Shown: positions 46,158 to 56,100 of the stretch, in pieces | How the letters are laid out: every line of letters starts with the position of its first letter | Numbering within the stretch: the stretch's first letter is position 1 | Source: Paracoccus saliphilus | Lineage (GTDB): Bacteria > Pseudomonadota > Alphaproteobacteria > Rhodobacterales > Rhodobacteraceae | NCBI RefSeq assembly: GCF_028553805.1 | Contig: NZ_CP067140.1 | Location: 3,720,001 to 3,784,000 of the forward strand | Length of the DNA stretch: 64,000 nucleotides | Direction of reading: 5' to 3' | Translations under genes and position numbers: made by a program | The notes under the pieces: generated by a model | Databases searched by the model: none | What the model was told of the DNA's origin: nothing | What the model saw: only the letters and a program-made list of their open reading frames with translations

Positions 46158-46412
46158 ATGAACAGCAAGCAGAAGAAGATATTGGCCGCGATCTTCAAAG
46201 ATCCCGTATCCGGGACAATCGACTGGGCGGCAATCGAAAGCCTACTTGTTGCGGTCGGGTGCAGAACCATTGAAGGAAACGGTTCGCGCGTTCGGTTCGA
46301 AAAGGACGGTGTTATTGCCAGCTTTCATCGCCCGCATCCGGCCAAGGAAGCAAAACGGTATCAGGTCCGGGATGCCAGATCGTTCCTGATCCAGATTGGA
46401 GTTGAGCCATGA
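46158..46412 (+). CDS. hicA: HicA-type mRNA interferase toxin
   Basis: 84 residues with the HicA fold markers: a first helix, LLVAVGCRTIEGNGSRVRF and the active histidine in ASFHRPHP. HicA cleaves mRNA and tmRNA when not bound by HicB. Its stop overlaps the hicB start by four bases (ATGA), as usual for hicAB. In a mobile element the pair would favour retention by post-segregational killing. Confidence 0.9.
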   Translation: MNSKQKKILAAIFKDPVSGTIDWAAIESLLVAVGCRTIEGNGSRVRFEKDGVIASFHRPHPAKEAKRYQVRDARSFLIQIGVEP

Positions 46413-46756
46413 ACACCATGACTTACAAGGGGTATCATGCCCGCATCGAATACGATGACGACGATGCAATTTTCGTTGGTCACATTGCCGGTATAACTGA
46501 TGAGGTCGGTTTTCACGCCGAGACCGTACCGGATCTCAAGGGCGCCTTCCACGAGGCAGTAGACGACTATCTCGAAGCTTGCACCAAGATTGGCAAGGAG
46601 CCTCAGAAACCATATTCCGGGAAAGTCATGTTCCGGATTTCGCCAGAGGTTCACCAGAAAGCGGCTCTGGCCGCTGAACTGTCGGGCAAGAGCCTCAATC
46701 AATGGGCTGAGGAAGCATTGGCTGGCGCCGCCTCTCACGTTCACCCGGCAGAGTGA
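46409..46756 (+). CDS. hicB: HicB-type antitoxin
   Basis: 115 residues: a partial RNase H-like N-terminal domain (MTYKGYHARIEYDDDDAIFVGHIAGI) and a C-terminal ribbon-helix-helix DNA-binding domain (SGKVMFRISPEVHQKAALAAELSGKSLNQWAEEAL). It neutralises HicA and should repress the hicAB promoter. Four-base overlap with hicA. Confidence 0.92.
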   Translation: MNTMTYKGYHARIEYDDDDAIFVGHIAGITDEVGFHAETVPDLKGAFHEAVDDYLEACTKIGKEPQKPYSGKVMFRISPEVHQKAALAAELSGKSLNQWAEEALAGAASHVHPAE

Positions 46757-47303
46757 CGCGGCTTCCCGGTCATGGTCGCGACTGGATGAAAGTTCAGGGG
46801 CAGGTCAGTCACCAACCCAACATTCGAATGGACCACTGGGATGATGCCGCGTATGATTTGCCCATAGTTGCATTCTCACACCCTATGCACCTTCGGTGCT
46901 GACGCTTCGCGTAAAGATGATCACCATCTCATTGAAATCGGGAAGTTTTACTCAAATTGAAGCACTTACACTCGATACTACCGGTGCTGACGAGATTGAG
47001 GACACGGCGTCGAAAATCCATTTCTTTACAGAAGCTTATTTATAAAAATCTTGTATTCAGACAGATTTGCATTCTGACAGTCAGTCAAACGGAGCAACCC
47101 TGTCAGCTGGAGCCGACCTGTAGCGGAGAACATTGAGCCTCGCCGAATTCGTGGCAAGGACACCCTGGAGCATAACGATGTTAGCTACCCGAGATGCAGG
47201 AGAAATGCGTCGGAGGTGACCTAACGTCAATATGGAAAATTGACCGGATTCCACCTACAAAAGCAAAGATTTCATACGCCATTGTAATAGAGGGACGATT
47301 TTC
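46757..47303. other. Intergenic region between hicB and hcp
   Basis: About 550 bases, markedly more AT-rich than hcp. Only short open frames without good binding sites are present (for example a 42-codon frame from about 46918 starting MITISLKSGSF). GAGGG shortly before 47304 is the hcp binding site; the hcp promoter must lie here. I see no attachment site, RNA gene or conserved protein fragment. Confidence 0.5.
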
Positions 47304-47804
47304 ATGGCTGTCGATATTTTTCTTAAACTTTCGAACAGTATTCGCGGTGAATCGCAGGACGAGACACATCGTGACGAGATCGACGTGCTTGCCTGGAACT
47401 GGGGCCTGACCCAATCCGGCACGACGCATATCGGCTCGGGCGGCGGCGGCGGCAAGGTCAATGTGCTGGACATCACGCTGACCAAATATGTCGACCTGGC
47501 CACCAATGACCTGATCAAGCGCTCGACCTCGGGCGAGCATATCGAGAATGGCGAATTGATCGTCCGCAAGTCGGGCGGCGCGGCCCCGGTCGAGTATTTC
47601 CGGATCAAGATGGAAAACATCATGATCACCAGCTACAATACCGGCGGCGCGAAGGACGGGCTGGACCGCATCCAGGAAACCCTGACGTTGAACTTCCGCA
47701 AGTTCGAAGTGCTTTACACGCTGCAGGAGGAATCCGGCGCGCCCGGGGCCGAAACCACGACGGGCTGGGATGTCGCCGAGAACAAGGAATGGGGCACCGC
47801 CTAA
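47304..47804 (+). CDS. hcp: Type VI secretion tube protein Hcp
   Basis: 166 residues starting MAVDIFLKLSNSIRGESQDE, with the Hcp core VLAWNWGLTQSG, KVNVLDITLTKYVDLAT and the RIKMENIMITSYNTGG block. Hcp rings form the inner tube of the type VI apparatus and can carry small effectors. The codon choice is strongly GC-rich (one sampled line is 73 percent GC), unlike the non-coding DNA before it and the PAAR/lipase genes after it. It is an orphan copy: no tss core gene lies in the window. Confidence 0.95.
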   Translation: MAVDIFLKLSNSIRGESQDETHRDEIDVLAWNWGLTQSGTTHIGSGGGGGKVNVLDITLTKYVDLATNDLIKRSTSGEHIENGELIVRKSGGAAPVEYFRIKMENIMITSYNTGGAKDGLDRIQETLTLNFRKFEVLYTLQEESGAPGAETTTGWDVAENKEWGTA

Positions 47805-47988
47805 GCCTCCGTTCTTACGATCTGGGCAGGATCGACGCTGTCTGGTGCCGACCTTGCCCACGTCGTCCTCATACACCTGAATGGTTCAGTCTTGGCAACA
47901 ATTTCCCTTCATGTAGGACGACGGCATTGGGAGTATGATCCGAATTGACGGGTCAGGAACACCGCACGGACAATAAGGAATTCAGATA

Positions 47989-48252
47989 ATGCAGCCCGTA
48001 GCAAGACGCACTGACGAACACGATTGTCCGCTGCACGGTAAGAACCGGATAGCCGATGTCGCTGCTCGCATGAAACTGGACGGAATGGAAATTGCAACGG
48101 TGGGCGATGTGACGGAATGCGGAGCAGTCATCACCACTGGATCGCCCGTCAATATGATTGACGGGCGGCGTATAGCCCATATCGGTAGCCAAACCTCACA
48201 TGGTGGCTTTATCACCACCGGATCAGTGACAGAAAAAGTCCGTTCAGGCTGA
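47989..48252 (+). CDS. PAAR-domain T6SS spike tip protein
   Basis: 87 residues forming a single PAAR domain: repeats such as GDVTECGAVITTGSPVNMIDGRRIAHIG, with His/Cys residues for the metal at the tip (CPLHG, ECGA, SHGGF). PAAR proteins cap the VgrG spike and often recruit toxins. There is no C-terminal toxin extension. Its stop is two bases from the convergent stop of the lipase gene. Confidence 0.9.
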   Translation: MQPVARRTDEHDCPLHGKNRIADVAARMKLDGMEIATVGDVTECGAVITTGSPVNMIDGRRIAHIGSQTSHGGFITTGSVTEKVRSG

Positions 48253-48254
48253 GC

Positions 48255-49589
48255 CTAAGCCGGGAAAGACGCCTCGTAGGTTGCAATCACAACGTCCATG
48301 CCGTGATATTCGGCGGAATGCAGAAAGGCGTCAGTGACAAGTGCAATCTCAGGGCGAAGATCGGCCATAAACATGTTCCATATTCTAACCCATTGCGAGA
48401 TAACATTTTGCCCATACCAAGGCAGATCATCCAGCGCTCTCTCACCGTAGCGCTGCTTCAGCCAATGAAGCAAGCGTTCCGCAAATTGCGAAATAGTCGC
48501 TGAGGCGAGGAGCATCCCGTCCAACTCAGCCAGTAGCGGCACACGCGACTTTCCATTTGCATTCTGCATTGGGAAAAGCTTTGTCAGATCCGAGCCTTGC
48601 GCACCAAGATTTCCGCCCGGACTTTTGCCACGCACTCGCTTCATTGTTCCTAGTGAGGGCGGCATAGCAGCCATCCCAAGGCTGCGTGAGGCATGGCGGA
48701 ACACCGCGCCAATGAAGGGCATCGTAGCGGTATGGCTTTGCAATGTCGTCAGAACTTCATCCTCAACTGCAAAGCAATTGATCGTGCCGCTACTCAAAGT
48801 TGCCGGGACAACGGTGTTGGCATTCACCCCGGCGGCGTTGAAGGTGATCGCGTGGAATATCACGTCAGGATAATTATGGTCTAGATAACAGCACACGGCT
48901 GCGGCAAGTCCACCGCCAAGCGAATGACCGCTAATCTCCATGCGCTTGTCCGCCAGCGCAAGAATCTTATTATCAACACATAGCGAACCAAATTTCATTG
49001 CCTGATCATATTGCGGCGAACCACGTCCGAGGCCCTGATAGAGATTGCTGACCCAGTCGCCATTCTCTCTTGCCATAATGTCGGCGTTCATTGTCAGATT
49101 GAAGATGAATCCATCTGCTGCAACGCGTCCTGCCTCGTTCAGAATGTTGATGGGAGTGAAGCCCATATTCAAAAACTCTTCCCGAGTGTACTCTTCCTCT
49201 CTAGCTGGCACGGTCGGATCAAAAAGCTTGTTGAAATGGAAGGTCCACCATGCTCCCATTTGAACCCGGATACTCGCAGAGAACCCAAGGTCACGCATGT
49301 CTTCGAAATCGGTTCCCCGAAAGACTAGGCAGGGCGGACAAGAGGGCGCCTTGGCATCCGCCGGATCCCAAGATTTGACTTTATAGAGGCGCGCGACCAG
49401 ACCAGTGCCGGACTGCTGGTTCTCTTCCTCCCAGGTTTCCCAATTCTGTTCTACCTCGGTCATCTTATTGGGGTAGAAGGTTTTAAAGCCCCCGTCAGGA
49501 GCAGGGTTCTTATAGATGTGCTTGCAGAGATAGGCGGCTTGACGCCAGCAGGAATTCCATTTGGCATCACCGGGATGTGTCGAACTCAT
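48255..49589 (-). CDS. Class 3 lipase, probable T6SS phospholipase effector (Tle-like)
   Basis: 444 residues with a lipase class 3 alpha/beta-hydrolase core. The nucleophile elbow GHSLGGG is at 221-227 (Ser223), and CLVFRGTDFEDMRDLG before it resembles the oxyanion-hole region; the acid residue may be in FAVEDEVLTTL. No signal peptide, as expected for a protein loaded onto the T6SS. It is encoded downstream of vgrG and an ankyrin-repeat gene, the gene order seen for lipase effector/immunity pairs. The ATG abuts the stop of the ankyrin gene. The sampled GC (53 percent) is well below that of hcp. Family number within Tle1-5 cannot be assigned by eye. Confidence 0.85.
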   Translation of the reverse strand: MSSTHPGDAKWNSCWRQAAYLCKHIYKNPAPDGGFKTFYPNKMTEVEQNWETWEEENQQSGTGLVARLYKVKSWDPADAKAPSCPPCLVFRGTDFEDMRDLGFSASIRVQMGAWWTFHFNKLFDPTVPAREEEYTREEFLNMGFTPINILNEAGRVAADGFIFNLTMNADIMARENGDWVSNLYQGLGRGSPQYDQAMKFGSLCVDNKILALADKRMEISGHSLGGGLAAAVCCYLDHNYPDVIFHAITFNAAGVNANTVVPATLSSGTINCFAVEDEVLTTLQSHTATMPFIGAVFRHASRSLGMAAMPPSLGTMKRVRGKSPGGNLGAQGSDLTKLFPMQNANGKSRVPLLAELDGMLLASATISQFAERLLHWLKQRYGERALDDLPWYGQNVISQWVRIWNMFMADLRPEIALVTDAFLHSAEYHGMDVVIATYEASFPA

Positions 49590-50546
49590 TTACTTCACCC
49601 GATCAGAGCGGATTTCGTCCCAAGGGATTTCACCAGGTTCCGGATCGCTCCAGTGATCCTTGAAAATGCGCGGAGTTCGAACATCGTGGGTGGCCGTTTC
49701 TATGTAGTGAGGATTGCGCTTCAGAACGCGCATCGCGATCCGCTTGATTTCACGGCTGGCATCGTCCCTCCGCTGCGCATAACCGCCAAGGGCAGTCAGG
49801 AAGTGCTCTAGCTCCAATTGGGACCTGTTGTCGAAATAACCGGATTCGATCAGTTCGTCGAGCAGAGCAAAGGCCTGCGCGCGCGCTAGAGCGTCCACCG
49901 CATTGCCAGAATATTCTCCGCTGCTCTTGTCAACAACAGGCAGCCAAGGATCGGCGCCGGCTGCAAGTACCATGCGCAACCCTTCATAATTCTTCGATAG
50001 CGCAATGCCCTCGGGCAGCACAACGCGCAGACCGTGTAAGAGCTTTCCGTTTTCGTCGAGTCCCCCCGTGCCGTTCGGGTTACCGCCATGTTCCAAATAT
50101 GACGCGATCACCCTGTTGATACCGGGCTGATCCAGAATATCCCCCCCAGACAGGGTTAGGTAATAGACGAAATTCCGGTCTGATCCGCTTACCTTGTCAG
50201 GTATCGAGGTATCGGCCCCTGCTGCGAGAAGCGCATCAACTGCAGCAATATTACCTGCAGACAGAGCGTGAAACAGAAGTGTGATGTCCTTTCCATGGCG
50301 TTGATCGATCCGCTCGCCCAGCCAGGCGACATCGTCCAGTGCGATCTTATCACCCCATTCGATTTTTTGGGCGAGCTTGTGAATGTCCGGATCGTAATTC
50401 GGGTCTTCGCGTTGGAATAGACGATCAGCACGATACGCGGGTTCAGTCAAAAGTGCCTCCCTTAGCCAGTGTGGGGGGGAATGAAATACGAACGCGGTTC
50501 CAGCGACAAGGCAAAGCACCAGAACGAGATAGACCACCCGCCGCAT
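49590..50546 (-). CDS. Ankyrin-repeat exported protein, probable immunity to the lipase
   Basis: 318 residues. An N-terminal hydrophobic segment (VVYLVLVLCLVAGTAFVF) acts as signal or membrane anchor, putting the rest in the periplasm. Ankyrin-like repeats follow: KDITLLFHALSAGNIAAVDALLAAGADTS, then a copy around LEHGGNPNGTG and EGLRMVLAAGADPW. Immunity proteins for T6SS lipases are commonly periplasmic and repeat-rich. The ATG at 50546 overlaps the vgrG stop by one base (TGATG), and the stop is adjacent to the lipase start, so all three are one transcript. The immunity role is inferred from position. Confidence 0.75.
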   Translation of the reverse strand: MRRVVYLVLVLCLVAGTAFVFHSPPHWLREALLTEPAYRADRLFQREDPNYDPDIHKLAQKIEWGDKIALDDVAWLGERIDQRHGKDITLLFHALSAGNIAAVDALLAAGADTSIPDKVSGSDRNFVYYLTLSGGDILDQPGINRVIASYLEHGGNPNGTGGLDENGKLLHGLRVVLPEGIALSKNYEGLRMVLAAGADPWLPVVDKSSGEYSGNAVDALARAQAFALLDELIESGYFDNRSQLELEHFLTALGGYAQRRDDASREIKRIAMRVLKRNPHYIETATHDVRTPRIFKDHWSDPEPGEIPWDEIRSDRVK

Positions 50547-52573
50547 CAATTGTTGATCTTCACGAAATCGGACAAAAGACGGAGCATTTGGTCCATATTA
50601 ACAATACCAACCTTGCCGTTCACCGTGATGTTTCCGCCCTTGTCCAACGTCACGACGCTTTGCCCGCATTTGAGAGTGATCTGCTCGCCGGCATCGAGGA
50701 TGAAGTTCTTACGGACGTCAATGTAATAACTTTCTCCCACCGAAGTTGATTTTACTTTAGCCAGCAATTCGGAGCCGTTACGGCCAATATTCGTATTGAT
50801 GTCGCGCTCGACCGCGACTTCCAGGTTTCCCGTGCCGCTGTCGCCGATAGTGCCTCCGATCATATCGGCAGTTCCGCCAATACCGTCCGTTGTGCGACTT
50901 GCATCTGCCGGGGTCAACTTTCCTCGATGACCGGGGCCGACCGAGATCCGCATATCGCCGCCTACGACCTGACTAAAGACGTTATGCACTTCGCTTCCCT
51001 TCGAGTCCCCAATACTTTCGACCTTATTGTAGTTCACTCGCTCGGTTCGGTGATGCTCGATTTTGGTGTTCATGTCGCGTTGTGCGTGGATGAAGACTTC
51101 TTCCTCATCCTTTTCGTCTTCAAAGCGAATTTCATTGAATCCCTGGCCATTATGCGTATCGGATTTAAACGTCGCTCGTGTCTTGCCTGCGGGCAATGAG
51201 TATGGAGGCTTGTTCTTGCCATTATAGACGCAACCAGTGACCAACGGTTTATCCGGATCGCCTTCCAGGAACTCAACAACCACCTCCATGCCGACCCGAG
51301 GGATCACCATTCCACCCCACCCGTTGCCGGCCCAGCTCTGCGAAACCCGACACCGCATTGAGTTCGCCTTGTTCAGGTCCCAGTGGAAACGTACGAGGAT
51401 CCTGCCATATTCATCGACATCTATCTCACCCTCCCCCACAACCATCGCAGTCTGCGGGCCGTAGACACGCGACAGGGGCGTACGTTTCGGCGGCACCATC
51501 GGCGCAGCATCCGGCATAAGCGTGTATGCTCCAGAATAACTGTAGCCGTCGCTTTCCTTGCCCCCGCTGCCATAGGCTTCGCTGATAAAGCTATGAGTAA
51601 CAGCAAGGCAGATATGGGTTTCCCCATAACCAGGAACCTTGTCTCCGGTAAGTTTCACGCGGTAGCCCGATGATAGACCAACGCAATCACCCACAGCCCG
51701 GATACGCTGATCAGCACCACGTTCCTGCCGCGTGCGCATGCGGGTGACAGGTTTTCCCGCTGCTTCGGTGGTATAGTCTCCAGGCCAATCATAGGCTTCG
51801 ATCTGCCCATAGGGATGCTGCGCATCCCCTAAATGCTCGGTCTCCATCTTTTGAAACGGCAGTTTGAAATTGTAATCAGTCTGGCGAACCGCCCCGGTCG
51901 TCAGGTTTCGTTCCGGCTTCCATTCCCAGAAATGCTCTCGATCATAGTTGTGATGGCCATCCGCTGGTCTGAACTCACGCTCTCCTATCACGTGGAGGTT
52001 AAGCTCCTCATCGGTTATCGCGAGCGTATGGCAGCCTACAACATGCCGAAAGTAGAAAGAGATGCCATGGCGCTCAAGCTGACGGCGGGCAAAGTCCAGA
52101 TCGGTTTCTGAATGTTGAACCGTATATTCTTGCACCGGGTATTCTCGAACCAATCTGATTTCAAATGCAGGGTCGCCAAGGCCAGCGTAATCGACGAGCA
52201 GTTCTCGCAAAATCTGATCAACGGTCTTATTGTGCCAGATGCGCATGTTGCGGCGTTTCCCGGCGAGCGCAATCCAAGGCTGAAGCCTCAGATTATAGCG
52301 ATACCCGTTTTCGCTGGCTCCCGCCCAACTCACATGCGTCACGATACCATCGAAACAACAGATACCATCCCGACCTTCGATCTCAACTGTGGCGTGCGTG
52401 CCCAGGAGGCTGTTGAAGTCTAGATCGTCTTTCGTGGAGAGCGCTTCTACCCGGTAATCAAACAAGTCGTTGAGCGCGTCCGTTCCCTCAAAACGTAGCA
52501 GGGCCAGCACGTTTTCGCCCAGAGATGTCGAAAGGCGGCCGAGCCGTCCGGCTTGTTTAAAAGGTACGTTCAT
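50546..52573 (-). CDS. vgrG: Type VI secretion spike protein VgrG
   Basis: 675 residues: gp27-like N-terminal region, the gp5 OB-fold (YGPQTAMVVGEGEIDVDEYGRILVRFHWD), and the C-terminal beta-helix blade (FNEIRFEDEKDEEEVFIHAQRDM, later GGNITVNGKVGIVNMD). No added toxin domain or DUF2345. I start at the ATG at 52573 (MNVPFKQAGRLGRL), with AGGA upstream; another ATG seven codons earlier lacks a site. It heads the vgrG-ankyrin-lipase transcript and would deliver the lipase together with the PAAR protein. Confidence 0.94.
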   Translation of the reverse strand: MNVPFKQAGRLGRLSTSLGENVLALLRFEGTDALNDLFDYRVEALSTKDDLDFNSLLGTHATVEIEGRDGICCFDGIVTHVSWAGASENGYRYNLRLQPWIALAGKRRNMRIWHNKTVDQILRELLVDYAGLGDPAFEIRLVREYPVQEYTVQHSETDLDFARRQLERHGISFYFRHVVGCHTLAITDEELNLHVIGEREFRPADGHHNYDREHFWEWKPERNLTTGAVRQTDYNFKLPFQKMETEHLGDAQHPYGQIEAYDWPGDYTTEAAGKPVTRMRTRQERGADQRIRAVGDCVGLSSGYRVKLTGDKVPGYGETHICLAVTHSFISEAYGSGGKESDGYSYSGAYTLMPDAAPMVPPKRTPLSRVYGPQTAMVVGEGEIDVDEYGRILVRFHWDLNKANSMRCRVSQSWAGNGWGGMVIPRVGMEVVVEFLEGDPDKPLVTGCVYNGKNKPPYSLPAGKTRATFKSDTHNGQGFNEIRFEDEKDEEEVFIHAQRDMNTKIEHHRTERVNYNKVESIGDSKGSEVHNVFSQVVGGDMRISVGPGHRGKLTPADASRTTDGIGGTADMIGGTIGDSGTGNLEVAVERDINTNIGRNGSELLAKVKSTSVGESYYIDVRKNFILDAGEQITLKCGQSVVTLDKGGNITVNGKVGIVNMDQMLRLLSDFVKINN

Positions 52574-52796
52574 AAAATTCCTAACAATCATCACGCGAGA
52601 AATGTGGCAGTCAAGATGGAGCGAAGTCGCGGATGAGTCCAGCCCAAGTTTTGCCCCCCAAGCATTGTCCGGTTCGCTGATAACAGATCATGGCGCTGCA
52701 AAGAGCTCTGCCACATTAGAAGGCCCCAATCAAACCTGCCTCAACCTCATCAACTCATGCATGCTCTGGATCGAATACTACCTGCCCTCACCCGCT

Positions 52797-53003
52797 TCAA
52801 TCCCCTTCACCTTCCGGCCACCACCCCACCGGATCGGCGATCCAGCGATTGATCTCGGATTCCCGCCAGCCGGCGCCATGGATGCTGATCCTGATCTGGG
52901 CCGGAAAGGTTCCTTCGGCGATCTTGCGGTAGATGGTGGAGCGGGACAGGCCGGTCCGGGCGAGGACGGTTTTCAGGCGGATGATACGATCTGGGTCCGG
53001 CAT
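52797..53003 (-). CDS. AlpA-family DNA-binding regulator
   Basis: 68 residues, a MerR/AlpA-like winged helix: RIIRLKTVLARTGLSRSTIYRKIAEGTFPAQIRI, then the WRESEINRWI ending. AlpA-type proteins act as regulators or excisionases in integrated elements. Start at the ATG at 53003. It is encoded 121 bases downstream of traA on the same strand. On this island it may control excision by the serine recombinase. Confidence 0.88.
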   Translation of the reverse strand: MPDPDRIIRLKTVLARTGLSRSTIYRKIAEGTFPAQIRISIHGAGWRESEINRWIADPVGWWPEGEGD

Positions 53004-53123
53004 GGCCGTGCTGCCTTTTGCTGATAAATTCTGGTCCAGACAGGACAGGCAGAAACAAGCGCGCAAGAAGAATCATCGCCCCGTCGTATTGTGGCGCGGT
53101 ATGGGTGGCAAATCGGATGGGCC

Positions 53124-56100
53124 TCACAAGCCGAGCCCGCGCCCCCGACCGAGATCGATGCCGTGGTGGAAGGCCAGTTCTCTGCCAAGCCGGCGGCCCG
53201 ATTCGAACGCAATGCCGAGTTCCCGCTTGCGATTGGCCAGCAGGGATTCCAGTTGCGGATCGCGCTCCAGGCTCCTGGCCATCTCGCCCATTTCCGTCCG
53301 CGCGGCGTGATAGCCCGAGTAATCTCCCGCCGCATATCTCAGCTCAACGGCCCGGTCGAGTTTTTGCCAGCGGCTCACGAAGCGATCCGCGCGACGCTCA
53401 GGACTCGTGCGCAGCTCGGTTTCCAGTTGCAGCGCCCGCACGGAACGTCGAACCTGGCCTGTCGCCGCCTCGCGCGCGAGGTCCGGGTCCTTCCTATAAG
53501 CGGCCTCGGCGTCGTGCGCACCGAAGGGGCGCAGCTCCTCGAGGTGCTTCCGGGCTTCGCGCAGTGTCATCATCTGCTCCGGGCCGGCCTTGCCGCCCCG
53601 CTCCTGCGCCTCGAAGATCGTGTCGACGGCGCGGGCGTGCCGCACCAATGCCTGTGTGCGGGCGCGGCGCAGCGCCCGCTCCCGATCCTCGGAGGTCTCG
53701 TTCTCCGGTATATGGGGGTCCTGCCGCGCAAGCTCCGGACCCACCCTTCCCCTTTCCGGTTGCTGCCTGCCCTCAGAGCTATGCACATCGCCTCCGGCAG
53801 AGCGGGCGCCGTCGAACACCCCATCGATCCTGTCGCGGACCCTCTCCGGCACGAACTTGCGGATGACCTCGACGACACGCGCCCGGAAACTGATGCCGCG
53901 CCGCTCGGCATAGTCCTGCACCGGATCGCGCGGCTGATCATAGTCCAGGGCCATGTCCTTGGCCCGATCGCGCGACAGGGTTCGGATCAGCCGGTCGCGG
54001 CTGGCAAAATCATCCCGGCCGTAATGCAGATCCATCTGCTCGCGATGCCGCGACATTGCGACATAGCTGCCATGGGCGTCCAGCCCGGGTGTCGCCAGCA
54101 CATGGGTGCGGTCCACGGTCATGCCCTGTGCCTTGTGGATTGTGGCGGCATAGCCATGATCGATGCGGTTGTAATCCTTGAGGTCGAACGAGATGTCGGC
54201 CCCATTGTCGGTGCGCACCGACATGGATCGGCTGCTGACCTGCTCGATTGTTCCGAGCGTGCCGTTCTTCACGCCCAGCCCGCGTTCGTTTTGTAGGAAC
54301 ATCACGCGATCACCGCGGGCGAAGCGGCGCGCACCGCGCTCGACGGTTAGGTCCACATCCGCCCCCAGATCACCCGCCTCCCGCATTTTTTGTCGCGCGG
54401 CCTCGTTGAGTTCGCGCACCTCGGCATTGGTATGAGTGAGAATGATGCGGCTGGTATCTGGTGCCGCCTGCCGATCGCGATCCCAGCCGGTGATCAGGTC
54501 ATCGCGTGCCTGCCCCCGCGTCTGGGCCGCATGGACCATGTCTTGGCCGTCATAGGCGCGAATGGCGTCCCGGGTGCGACCGGTCGCCAGATCACGGGTG
54601 GCGTCCCTTTGCCAGCCCTCGCGCTGACGGCGTACCTCGCCAATCTCGATACCACCATGGCGTTCATGGAGCGAACGGAAGGCCGCGCCCGCCTCGATGG
54701 ATTGCAATTGCTGCGGATCGCCGACAAGCACGACTTTCGCCCCGCGTTCGGCGGCTTGAGACAGCACGCGCTCCAGCTGCCGCGTGCCGACCATGCCGGC
54801 TTCATCGAGCACCAGCACATCGCGGGCGGTGAGCAGATCGCGACCCTGCGCCCAACCATGTTCCATGCTGGCGATGGTGCGGGATGCAATGCATGAACCG
54901 CTTTCGAGATTCTCGGCCGCGATACCGGACAGGGCAACGCCGCGAACCTCATAGCCTGCCGCCTCCCAGGCCTCGCGTGCGACGCCCAGCATGGCGCTCT
55001 TGCCGGTCCCGGCATAGCCGACGACGATGCCGAGACCGCGCCCCTCCGTGACATGCGCCAGCGCGTCCCCCTGCTCGCCCGACAGGACCAACCCGCGCGT
55101 CGCGGCACGCGCCAGCGCACGTTCCCTGTCCCGGTCGCTGACCCCATGCAACTCCTTCTCCGCCATCAGCTCCGCCGCGCGATGCAGCCGCTGTTCGGCT
55201 TCGATCATGTCCCGCGTGGTGAAGCGGTCTTGGCCGCGCAAATCCTGGCCCAATTCGACAAGATCAGGAGACCGGCCCATTGCGCCCATGACCTCGTTGA
55301 ACTGATCAATGCTGTCGCTGTACCGGTGCGCAAAGCGCGCCATGTCACGGCGCGTGAAACTCGATTGCTGATGGGTGATCGCGTCCAGGGCGATGGACGG
55401 ATCGGCAATGATCCGTGCGCCGTTGTCGCGGGCGATCTCGCGATGCATCTCCGCGCGGTCGGCGGTGTCCATGCCTTCGATTTCTATACGTTGCGCCGAT
55501 GCGCCAATCTGAGTTTGCGGCTCCAGCGCGATGCCCTGCGCCTCCAGGCTGCGATGATCGATGCGGGCATCGATGTCGAGTTCCATCAGCCGTTCATTGA
55601 CGTGTTCGGCCCAGCGTTCGCGCCAGCGCTCAACCATCTCCGTGCGGTTCCAGTCGCGGTTCTTTTTGCCAAAACCACTCTCATCGACTTCGCGCATGGT
55701 GAGCATCACATGGGCATGGGGTTTGGGCATGCCATCTTCGACCACGTCCCAATGCACATTCAGATCAGCGACCATGCCCTGATCGACAAATTCGGACTGG
55801 GCGAAGTCACGGGCGAGTTCGGTGGCCTGCGCCTTGTTCATCTCGCGCGGGATGGCGAATTCCACCTCGCGGGCAAGCTGCGCGTCTTTCCGCAGTTCGA
55901 CGGCTTCGACATCGTTCCAGAGCCGTTCGCGGTCCTTCCAAATCTCCGGTGCGTTCTCCGGCAACAACACCTCGGAATGGACGACCCCGCGTTTCCTGGA
56001 AAAGTTCTGCTCGCGGTCGAGGCGGTTGTCGCGCAGACGTGCCCCCGCCCGATAGGCGGCCGCGGCCACCGCGCTGCGGCCCGTCTTGCGGGACATGATC

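Noticed and set aside
46157..47303. Short frames between hicB and hcp, such as the 42-codon frame from about 46918
   Set aside because: No ribosome binding site, no similarity I recognise, and broken by stops.
53091..54296. Plus-strand frame of 401 codons opposite traA
   Set aside because: No domain, and antisense to the well-conserved TraA tail.
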